From contig CAJUOV010000019.1 of NCBI GenBank assembly GCA_910588695.1, positions 1 through 25,843 of the forward strand: a stretch of DNA of 25,843 nt, read 5' to 3'. A model generated the notes under the pieces. That model searched no databases, had not been told where the DNA came from, and saw only the letters and a list, made by a program, of their open reading frames with translations. Shown piece by piece: positions 7,341 through 12,797 of this stretch. The position numbers and the translations under genes were made by a program. Source of the DNA: an uncultured Christensenellaceae bacterium (GTDB lineage Bacteria > Bacillota > Clostridia > Christensenellales > Borkfalkiaceae). How positions within the stretch are numbered: the first letter of the stretch is position 1; every line of letters starts with the position of its first letter.

Positions 7341-8021
7341 ATGGATTACTTTGCGGAAAAAAACAACAGGGTCTACGTAATGGGAGAAATCGTGTCGGAA
7401 GCAAAATTTTCGCATGAAGTGTACGGCGAGGGATTCTATGAATTTTATGTGCGCGTCATGCGCCTGTCCGGACAGGCTGACGTTCTGCCCGTGACCGTTT
7501 CGGAACGGCTCATAAAGAGCAGCGATCTGAAATTGGGGAGCACGATCTCCGCGCTCGGTCAGTTTCGGAGTTACAACAAACTCGAAAACGGAAAGTCGCG
7601 TTTAATGCTTACGGTGTTCGTGCGCGAGCTGGTGGAGCCCGTCGCGGGCAACAACCCGAACAGCATTGTATTATCGGGCTATATCTGTAAGCCGCCCATT
7701 TACCGCACGACCCCGTTCAACCGCGAAATTGCGGATATACTTTTGGCGGTCAACCGCGCCTACAATAAATCGGACTATATTCCCTGCATTGCATGGGGCA
7801 GAAACGCGCGCTTTGTGCAGAATCTCAAAGTAGGCGACCGCGTCGCCCTGTCGGGCAGGATTCAGAGCAGAGAGTATCAGAAACGGCTCTCCGAAACGGA
7901 CGTTGTAACGATGACGGCTTACGAGGTATCGGTGAGCAAACTCGCGGCGTTCGAAGACGGAGAAAATTTCGATTTGGACGGAGAATTCGATCTCTACGCC
8001 ATGCCGAGCGAATCCTATTAA
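7341..8021 (+). CDS. SSB-like protein with two OB folds
   Basis: 226 aa. The ATG at 7341 follows GGAGG (7331-7335) by 5 nt, which fixes the start. Residues about 7-105 (NRVYVMGEIVSEAKFSHEV to VFVRELVEP) and 110-205 (SIVLSGYICKPPIYRTTP to MTAYEVSVSKL) each read as an OB fold. The second is the more typical SSB/PriB-like module, with IPCIAWGRNARFVQNLKVGDRVALSGR. It would bind single-stranded DNA. The C-terminus is acidic but lacks the usual SSB tip (DDDIPF-like) that recruits partners. It is not beside rpsF/rpsR, where the housekeeping ssb normally sits, so it is probably an accessory SSB. Confidence 0.83.
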   Translation: MDYFAEKNNRVYVMGEIVSEAKFSHEVYGEGFYEFYVRVMRLSGQADVLPVTVSERLIKSSDLKLGSTISALGQFRSYNKLENGKSRLMLTVFVRELVEPVAGNNPNSIVLSGYICKPPIYRTTPFNREIADILLAVNRAYNKSDYIPCIAWGRNARFVQNLKVGDRVALSGRIQSREYQKRLSETDVVTMTAYEVSVSKLAAFEDGENFDLDGEFDLYAMPSESY

Positions 8022-8059
8022 GTCGGAAGTTTATAACAGAAAATCTTTTATACAAACAA

Positions 8060-8104
8060 ATATCCCGCTGTCTTCGTTTCCGAAGTCGGCGGGATATGTT
8101 TTTT
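8060..8104. terminator. Bidirectional terminator between the SSB-like gene and glyS
   Basis: ATATCCCGC (8060-8068) pairs with GCGGGATAT (8089-8097); an inner CTTCG/CGAAG stem (8072-8076/8081-8085) extends it. It is followed by GTTTTTT on the plus strand and TTTGTTT on the minus strand. It lies between convergent genes. Confidence 0.87.
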
Positions 8105-8123
8105 CAAAGAGCAATGAATGTTT

Positions 8124-9500
8124 TCAGAACGCGATTTTTTCTTCGATAAATTTGATCGCCTCGTCGGGGGTCATGCGAACCTGCTCCATACTGTCGCGGT
8201 CGCGCAGGGTCACCGTTCCGTTTTCGAGGGTGTCGAAGTCGATCGTCAGGCAGTAGGGGGTTCCGATTTCGTCCTGACGGCGGTAACGCTTGCCGATCGA
8301 GCCCGCCTCGTCGTAGGCGACGGGGAAACGTTTTTTGAGTTTCTGCCACACTTCGCGCGCCTTTTCCGAGAGATTCTTTTGCAGAGGCAGAATCGCCGCC
8401 TTGTACGCCGCAATCGCGGGGTGGAAGTGCATGACGTTCCGAACGTCGCCGCCCTCCAGCGTCTCTTCGTCGTAGGCTTCCGCAAGGGTTGCAAGCATGA
8501 GCCTGTCCGCGCCGATCGAGTATTCGATGACATAGGGAATATACCGTTCGCCGCTCACGGGATCGATATAGGTGAGCGTCTTGCCCGAATATTCCTGATG
8601 GCGGGTAAGGTCGTAGTCGGTGCGGTTGTGAATGCCGTTGAGTTCCGACCAGCCCATCGGGAAGTCATACTGAATATCGCACGCTTCTTTGGCGTAGTGC
8701 GCGAGTTTGTCGTGATCCTTAAAGCGCAGGCGGTCTTTGTCGAAACCCAGATCGATGAGAAATTGCCAAGCCTTTTCTTTGAACTCTTTGTAGTATTCGC
8801 TGTCCGTGCCCTGTTTGCAGAACCATTGGTGCTCCATCTGTTCGAACTCGATGGTGCGGAAGATGAAGTTCCCCGGAGTGATCTCGTTGCGGAACGCCTT
8901 GCCGACCTGCGCGATCCCGAAGGGAACTTTGGCGCGGGTGGTACGCTGCACATTCATAAAGTTGACGAACTCGCCCTGCGCCGTTTCGGGACGCAGATAA
9001 ATTTTATTCTGGCTCTCGTCGGTAACGCCGCGCGAGGTCTCGAACATCAGATTGAAAGTGCGGATATTCGTCCAGTTGTGTTTGCCGCAGATGGGGCAGC
9101 AGACCTTGTGTTCCGCGATATAGGCTTCCATCTCTTCGTTGCTCATAAGATCGGGATTGATCTTGCCTTTGGAATGCGCCTCGATCAGGTTATCCGCGCG
9201 GTGACGGCTCTTGCATTCTTTGCAGTCCATTTTTGGATCGGAGAACGAAGTCGTATGTCCGCTTGCGTCCCACACGCGCGAGTTCATTAAAATCGCCGCG
9301 TCTACGCCGTAAGAGTTGTCGCTCTCCTGCACAAAGCGTTTCCACCAAGCGCGCTTTAAGTTGTTTTTGATCTCCACGCCCACGGGACCGTAGTCCCATG
9401 TGTTGCCCATGCCGCCGTAAATTTCGCTCCCTGCAAAGATGATTCCGCGCGCCTTGCACAGGCTCACGAGTTTGTCCATAGTAACCGCTCTCTTTTCCAT
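8124..9500 (-). CDS. glyS: Glycyl-tRNA synthetase, single-chain (GlyQS) type
   Basis: 458 aa, class II aminoacyl-tRNA synthetase that charges tRNA-Gly. Visible landmarks: N-terminal KLVSLCKARGIIFAGSEIYGG, GNTWDYGPVG, a Cys-rich insert (CKECKSRH, CCPICGKHN), motif 2 FRNEITPGNFIFRTIEFEQ, motif 3 in YSIGADRLMLATLAEAYDEE, and a C-terminal anticodon-binding domain (MHFHPAIAAYKAAILPLQ). The length and layout match the homodimeric enzyme common in Gram-positives, not the alpha/beta tetramer. The ATG has GGAG 6 nt upstream. No T-box leader is present: only about 30 nt separate the promoter from the start. Confidence 0.97.
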   Translation of the reverse strand: MEKRAVTMDKLVSLCKARGIIFAGSEIYGGMGNTWDYGPVGVEIKNNLKRAWWKRFVQESDNSYGVDAAILMNSRVWDASGHTTSFSDPKMDCKECKSRHRADNLIEAHSKGKINPDLMSNEEMEAYIAEHKVCCPICGKHNWTNIRTFNLMFETSRGVTDESQNKIYLRPETAQGEFVNFMNVQRTTRAKVPFGIAQVGKAFRNEITPGNFIFRTIEFEQMEHQWFCKQGTDSEYYKEFKEKAWQFLIDLGFDKDRLRFKDHDKLAHYAKEACDIQYDFPMGWSELNGIHNRTDYDLTRHQEYSGKTLTYIDPVSGERYIPYVIEYSIGADRLMLATLAEAYDEETLEGGDVRNVMHFHPAIAAYKAAILPLQKNLSEKAREVWQKLKKRFPVAYDEAGSIGKRYRRQDEIGTPYCLTIDFDTLENGTVTLRDRDSMEQVRMTPDEAIKFIEEKIAF

Positions 9501-9530
9501 AAAATTCTCCGTAAATAATTGCTTTGAAAT

Positions 9531-9559
9531 ATTTTAGTCCTTTCCGATCGATTCGTCAA
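9531..9559 (-). promoter_or_regulatory. SigA-type promoter for glyS
   Basis: On the minus strand: TTGACG (plus 9554-9559), 17-bp spacer, TAAAAT (plus 9531-9536), 30 bp before the glyS start. The -35 box lies just after the stop codon of the XRE gene. Confidence 0.75.
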
Positions 9560-9562
9560 GTA

Positions 9563-9763
9563 TTAGTCCGTAACGCCGAGCAAATAATCGGTCGTCACGC
9601 CAAAATATTTTGCAAGGGCTTTTAACGTATCGAAATCGGGTTGTCTGAATCCGGTTTCCCAACTACTGATGCTGCGTTGGCTGACTTGTAATTCTTTTGC
9701 CAGCTGAATTTGCGAAAGTTGTTTTTCTTTTCTAAGTTCTTTTAATCGATCGTTAAATTGCAT
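9563..9763 (-). CDS. Small XRE-family transcriptional regulator
   Basis: 66 aa, essentially one helix-turn-helix domain: RLKELRKEKQLSQIQLAKEL, then QVSQRSISSWETGFRQPDFDTLKALAKYFGVTTDYLLG, the standard Cro/C1-type layout with helix 3 around SQRSISSWE. It should bind DNA as a dimer. It is divergent from the 91-aa gene at 9849 across an 85-bp region with a symmetric operator, so it probably represses itself and that neighbour. No Shine-Dalgarno precedes the ATG; a TATAAT box ends 10 bp upstream, suggesting a leaderless or nearly leaderless message. Confidence 0.92.
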   Translation of the reverse strand: MQFNDRLKELRKEKQLSQIQLAKELQVSQRSISSWETGFRQPDFDTLKALAKYFGVTTDYLLGVTD

Positions 9764-9773
9764 AATTAAAAAA

Positions 9774-9779
9774 ATTATA
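9774..9779 (-). promoter_or_regulatory. -10 box for the XRE regulator gene
   Basis: TATAAT on the minus strand (plus-strand ATTATA), 10 bp before the XRE ATG. The -35 position (plus 9797-9802, AAGAAA on the minus strand) is poor. Confidence 0.55.
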
Positions 9780-9782
9780 CTA

Positions 9783-9823
9783 CAAAATGAGCTAATTTTC
9801 TTGACTTAGCTCATTTTGAGCTA
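9783..9823. promoter_or_regulatory. Operator region of the divergent XRE/91-aa gene pair
   Basis: CAAAATGAGCTAA (9783-9795) is the exact reverse complement of TTAGCTCATTTTG (9806-9818): a 13-bp inverted repeat with a 10-bp gap. The right-hand site is itself a near-perfect dyad, TAGCTCA-TTT-TGAGCTA (9807-9823). Each copy lies in the spacer of one of the two divergent promoters, so a bound repressor would block both. The XRE protein encoded next to it is the obvious candidate (inference). Confidence 0.8.
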
Positions 9824-9829
9824 TATAAT
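9801..9829 (+). promoter_or_regulatory. SigA-type promoter of the 91-aa gene
   Basis: TTGACT (9801-9806), spacer of exactly 17 bp (9807-9823), TATAAT (9824-9829). The spacer is completely occupied by the TAGCTCA-TTT-TGAGCTA dyad. Confidence 0.88.
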
Positions 9830-9848
9830 ATAAATAAAGGAGATAAAT

Positions 9849-10124
9849 ATGGATTCTGCAATTAAAAAACTGTATTACGGGGACTTCGGGCGGTGCGATC
9901 AGTTAAACCGCATGTCCGAAAGATATTACGAATATTTGGAAAAGACGATCGATTACGAAAAAAAATTTGCTGATTTTTTCAAATTCTTTCCCGAGGAAGC
10001 GGGTTGGTTCGAAGAACTGAAAAACGCTTTGGAAGAAATTGCCGGCCAGCAGATTGTGGAATATTACCGATACGGTTTCCGTAACGGCTTTCTCCTCGCG
10101 CTCGACGTGCTTGCGGACGAATAG
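9849..10124 (+). CDS. Small XRE-associated protein (91 aa, DUF6809-like)
   Basis: 91 aa, acidic and helical, beginning MDSAIKKLYYGDFGRCDQ and ending YYRYGFRNGFLLALDVLADE. From memory, the LYYG N-terminus and the RYGFRxGxLL C-terminal helix resemble small Clostridial proteins grouped as DUF6809, which often lie near XRE regulators; this was not checked. No enzymatic motif or membrane helix is visible. AAAGGAG (9836-9842) with a 6-nt spacer is a strong ribosome site, in contrast with the leaderless regulator opposite. It is probably controlled by the XRE protein. A role as antirepressor, toxin or partner is open. Confidence 0.8.
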   Translation: MDSAIKKLYYGDFGRCDQLNRMSERYYEYLEKTIDYEKKFADFFKFFPEEAGWFEELKNALEEIAGQQIVEYYRYGFRNGFLLALDVLADE

Positions 10125-10172
10125 CTCTTTTATAAAAATTTACCGCAAACGGTTTCTTTTTTTTGCCGCGTA

Positions 10173-10181
10173 TGCTATAAT
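10173..10181 (+). promoter_or_regulatory. Extended -10 promoter for glnS
   Basis: TGC directly followed by TATAAT (10176-10181), an extended -10 element, 26 bp before the glnS start. The -35 region is weak (TTTCTT at 10153-10158). Confidence 0.65.
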
Positions 10182-10207
10182 ATTTCAAAACGCTTTGAGA
10201 GGAATTT

Positions 10208-11833
10208 ATGTCGGAAGCGAAAAATTTTATCGAACAGATCGTGGAGAGCGATCTTGCGGAACAAAAAGTTAAAACGGTCAAGACCCGCTTTCCGCCCGAG
10301 CCGAACGGGTATCTGCACATCGGGCATGCAAAGAGCATGTTTGTGAATTTCGGCACAGCCTTAAAATATAACGGAACATGCAATCTTTTCTTCGACGACA
10401 CCAACCCCGCCAAGGAAAAGACGGAGTTTGTCGAGGCGATCAAAAACGACATTCGCTGGCTCGGCTATTCGTGGGACAAAGAGGTGTATGCCTCCGACTT
10501 TTTCGACGTTATCTACGGATATGCCGAAAAACTCATTCAAGAGGGCAAGGCGTTCGTCTGCGATCTTTCGGCGGAGGAGATCAAAGCGACCCGCGGCACC
10601 CTCACCGAGGCGGGCACGGAGAGCCCTTACAGAAACCGCACCCCCGAAGAGAACTTAACGCTGTTCCGCGAGATGAAGGCGGGGAAGTATGCGGACGGCG
10701 AAAAATGCCTGCGCGCCAAGATCGACATGAGCTCGCCCAACCTCAATCTGCGCGATCCCGTCATTTACCGCATTCTGCGCGCGACCCATCACCGCACGGG
10801 GGACAAGTGGTGCGTCTATCCCATGTACGACTATGCGCACCCCATTTGCGACGCGCTGCAAGGGGTTACCCATTCGCTCTGTACCCTCGAATTCGAAGAT
10901 CACAGACCTTTGTACGATTGGGTCGGGCAGAATCTCGGTTTTGCGCCGAAGCCCCGTCAGATCGAATTTGCGCGCCTCAACGTGACTTGTCTCGTCATGA
11001 GTAAACGGTATCTCAAAAAGCTCGTCGAAGACGGTTCGGTGCACGGCTGGGACGATCCCAGAATGCCCACCCTTGCGGGACTGAGAAACCGCGGAATCCC
11101 TGCGGCGGCGGTGCGCGATTTCTGCGAACGGGCGGGCGTCGCAAAGGCGAATTCCGAATGCGAGATCGGCTATTTCGAAGCGGTGGTACGCGAATATCTC
11201 AATGCACATTCTCCCCGCGCCATGGCGGTCGTCGAACCCTTGAAGCTCACTCTCGTCAATTACGAGGGCGGCGAAGAGGTGGATTTCGAGATCAATCAGC
11301 TCGACGAAAACGCGGGCACGCGCAAAGTTAAATTCGGAAAAACCCTCTATATCGATAAGAGCGATTTTTCGCTCGATCCGCCTCCGAAGTATTTTCGCCT
11401 GAAAATCGGCGGTTGCGTCCGACTGAAAAACGCCTATATCGTGCGCGCCGACGAGGCGGTGACCGACGAAAAGGGCAACGTGACCGAAGTGAAATGCACC
11501 TACTTCCCCGAATCCAAGAGCGGAAACGACAAGAGCGGGATCAAGGCGAAAGGGGTTTTGCATTGGGTCAACGCCGAAACCTGCGTCGAAGCGGAGCTGA
11601 GGCAGTACGATCATCTTTTGAAAGAAGCGGAGTATGCGGGACAGGATTTTTCCGAACGTATGAATACGGAGAGCGAGCGCATTTTTTCCGCCAAAGCCGA
11701 ACCCTACCTCGCACAAGCCGAAGAGGGCGAAGCATTCCAGCTCATGCGTACGGGGTATTACAAAAAGTGCACGGAGAACGGAAAACTCGTGCTTTCGGAA
11801 ATCGTGTCTCTGAAAGATAATTTTAACAAATAA
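10208..11833 (+). CDS. glnS: Glutaminyl-tRNA synthetase
   Basis: 541 aa, class I synthetase that attaches glutamine directly to tRNA-Gln in the cytoplasm. Signature: RFPPEPNGYLHIGHAKS with HIGH at residues 37-40; the KMSKS-equivalent loop is V263-M264-S265-K266-R267; the QGVTHSLCTLEFEDHRPLYDW segment is a GlnRS hallmark, distinct from GluRS. The C-terminal two beta-barrels (about 340-541) bind the anticodon. Length is close to E. coli GlnRS. AGAGG precedes the ATG by 5 nt. Many Firmicutes lack this enzyme and use GluRS plus GatCAB amidotransferase, so its presence is informative about lineage or transfer. A clear terminator follows. Confidence 0.97.
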   Translation: MSEAKNFIEQIVESDLAEQKVKTVKTRFPPEPNGYLHIGHAKSMFVNFGTALKYNGTCNLFFDDTNPAKEKTEFVEAIKNDIRWLGYSWDKEVYASDFFDVIYGYAEKLIQEGKAFVCDLSAEEIKATRGTLTEAGTESPYRNRTPEENLTLFREMKAGKYADGEKCLRAKIDMSSPNLNLRDPVIYRILRATHHRTGDKWCVYPMYDYAHPICDALQGVTHSLCTLEFEDHRPLYDWVGQNLGFAPKPRQIEFARLNVTCLVMSKRYLKKLVEDGSVHGWDDPRMPTLAGLRNRGIPAAAVRDFCERAGVAKANSECEIGYFEAVVREYLNAHSPRAMAVVEPLKLTLVNYEGGEEVDFEINQLDENAGTRKVKFGKTLYIDKSDFSLDPPPKYFRLKIGGCVRLKNAYIVRADEAVTDEKGNVTEVKCTYFPESKSGNDKSGIKAKGVLHWVNAETCVEAELRQYDHLLKEAEYAGQDFSERMNTESERIFSAKAEPYLAQAEEGEAFQLMRTGYYKKCTENGKLVLSEIVSLKDNFNK

Positions 11834-11855
11834 CCGCAATAAAAAATAAAGTTTT

Positions 11856-11881
11856 CTCCCGCCGCAGGCGGGAGTTTTTTT
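11856..11881 (+). terminator. Intrinsic terminator after glnS
   Basis: CTCCCGCC (11856-11863) pairs with GGCGGGAG (11867-11874) around a GCA loop, followed by seven T's. Textbook shape. Confidence 0.93.
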
Positions 11882-11929
11882 GCATAACAAAATAAAATCA
11901 GGCAATAATAAAAGAAAATAAGGTGGATT

Positions 11930-12286
11930 ATGCTCGACAGGCGAACGGGGAAGCTGCTTGAAAAACTGAATGCGCTCTGCGCGAGCACGGCTTTTTGTCT
12001 GGTGGACGAAGAGGAGCTGATCTTTGCGGGAGAGGACGGCGACAGCGTCAGAGGCATGCTCGGTTTTCTCAAAGACAGGGGCTATCTCGAAATTCAGTAC
12101 GCAGACGGAGGGGAGTATTGCGTGCGCATTCTTCCGGAAGGGCGGCTGTATTCCGAGCGCGAACGGGCGGAAAAGAGGGACGAAAAGCGCCGCAACCGGA
12201 GCGTCGCGCTGTGCGCCTTTGTCGGGGCGCTCCTCGGCGCGGTTTTGGGCGGCGGCGCGGTCGTGCTCGTTGCCCTGTTTGCATAA
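11930..12286 (+). CDS. Winged-helix-like protein with C-terminal membrane helix (first of a pair)
   Basis: 118 aa, not recognised as a named family. Residues about 5-75 read as a small winged-helix domain: helix RTGKLLEKLNAL, a helix GMLGFLKDRGYL, then a beta wing IQYADGGEYCVRILPEGR. A strongly basic/charged linker follows (SERERAEKRDEKRRNR), then one hydrophobic helix to the C-terminus (LCAFVGALLGAVLGGGAVVL). This predicts a tail-anchored protein with a cytoplasmic DNA- or protein-binding head. AAGGTGG lies just before the ATG. The next gene, 15 nt on, has the same architecture. A weak promoter (TTGCAT, 18 bp, AATAAT, 11880-11909) may lie upstream. Confidence 0.72.
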   Translation: MLDRRTGKLLEKLNALCASTAFCLVDEEELIFAGEDGDSVRGMLGFLKDRGYLEIQYADGGEYCVRILPEGRLYSERERAEKRDEKRRNRSVALCAFVGALLGAVLGGGAVVLVALFA

Positions 12287-12301
12287 CACGGGAATCGAAA
12301 T

Positions 12302-12673
12302 ATGTTTAACGAAATGCTTTCTAAACGGGAAAACGCGGTCATGGGCGCCGTCTTTCGTCTTTCGGAGGGAAAGGAACGCTTTCTCGTTTCGCCCTGCGAA
12401 CTTCTGGCGGTGCTTCCGCCCCGTCTCTCGTTCGACGAAGAAAAACTCTTCTGCGCTATGCGTTCCCTCGAACTCGACGGCTATTTCGAGCTGATCGAGA
12501 GCGACCGTAAAGGGGAACGGGTGTTTGTCGTGCATATGAAGGAATCGGGGCGTTCCTTTCTCAGAAACGACGCCGTAAGAAAACGCAGGATCGCCTATAA
12601 AATCGCAGTGACAGTGCTCTGCGGTGTTTTGTCGGCGCTCGTCGGTATTTTAGTGAAAAGCCTGTTAGGGTAA
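12302..12673 (+). CDS. Winged-helix-like protein with C-terminal membrane helix (second of a pair)
   Basis: 123 aa, not recognised. Same plan as the preceding gene: helical N-terminus (KRENAVMGAVFRLSEG), a DEEKLFCAMRSLELDGYFELIE helix-turn region, a beta wing (GERVFVVHMKESGRSFL), a basic stretch (RKRRIAYK) and a final hydrophobic helix (IAVTVLCGVLSALVGILV). The two proteins share little direct identity by eye but align in layout, so they are probably distant paralogues made from one message. The ribosome site is poor; a second in-frame ATG at 12314 is possible. The uvrB promoter starts 8 bp after its stop, and no separate terminator is seen. Confidence 0.7.
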   Translation: MFNEMLSKRENAVMGAVFRLSEGKERFLVSPCELLAVLPPRLSFDEEKLFCAMRSLELDGYFELIESDRKGERVFVVHMKESGRSFLRNDAVRKRRIAYKIAVTVLCGVLSALVGILVKSLLG

Positions 12674-12681
12674 AAAAATAT

Positions 12682-12710
12682 TTGACAGATAAAATCGGTT
12701 GTGTTATGAT
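12682..12710 (+). promoter_or_regulatory. SigA-type promoter of the uvrB operon
   Basis: A perfect TTGACA (12682-12687), a 17-bp spacer, and TATGAT (12705-12710) with an upstream TGT giving an extended -10. Predicted start of transcription is near 12717, inside the adjoining palindrome. Confidence 0.88.
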
Positions 12711-12734
12711 AGATACAAACTTTTGTTTGTATCT
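12711..12734. promoter_or_regulatory. LexA/DinR-like operator upstream of uvrB
   Basis: Perfect 10-bp inverted repeat AGATACAAAC (12711-12720) / GTTTGTATCT (12725-12734) around TTTT, directly abutting the -10 box. The core CAAAC-N4-GTTTG resembles the Gram-positive SOS box CGAAC-N4-GTTYG. A repressor here would cover the transcription start. It could also form an AT-rich RNA hairpin. Confidence 0.68.
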
Positions 12735-12797
12735 GTTTTTGTGTTTAGTTGAGTCGGCGTTGCAGGTTTTGTCGTGCAAAAACAAATTCGTGAATTT

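Noticed and set aside
8118..9290. A 390-codon plus-strand frame opposite glyS
   Set aside because: Shadow of glycyl-tRNA synthetase. It begins inside the glyS 3' region, next to the terminator, and has no recognisable domain.
9501..9562. A T-box leader for glyS
   Set aside because: Only 62 nt separate glyS from the XRE gene, and a promoter lies 30 bp from the start; there is no room for a T-box and no T-box motif.
10142..10164. ACCG-CAAA-CGGT followed by a T-rich run as a terminator of the 91-aa gene
   Set aside because: The stem is only 4 bp, too weak to call; glnS may receive some read-through.
10655..12535. A 626-codon open frame on the minus strand opposite glnS and the winged-helix pair
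   Set aside because: It lies antisense to a motif-complete glnS, crosses its terminator and three genes, and its translation has the Arg/His/Phe-rich look of a shadow frame. Strong codon bias in this genome keeps antisense stops rare.
12711..12734. Reading the uvrB upstream palindrome as a terminator of the winged-helix pair
   Set aside because: The stem is AT-rich with no GC core and overlaps the predicted transcription start of a very good promoter; an operator explains it better, though RNA folding cannot be excluded.
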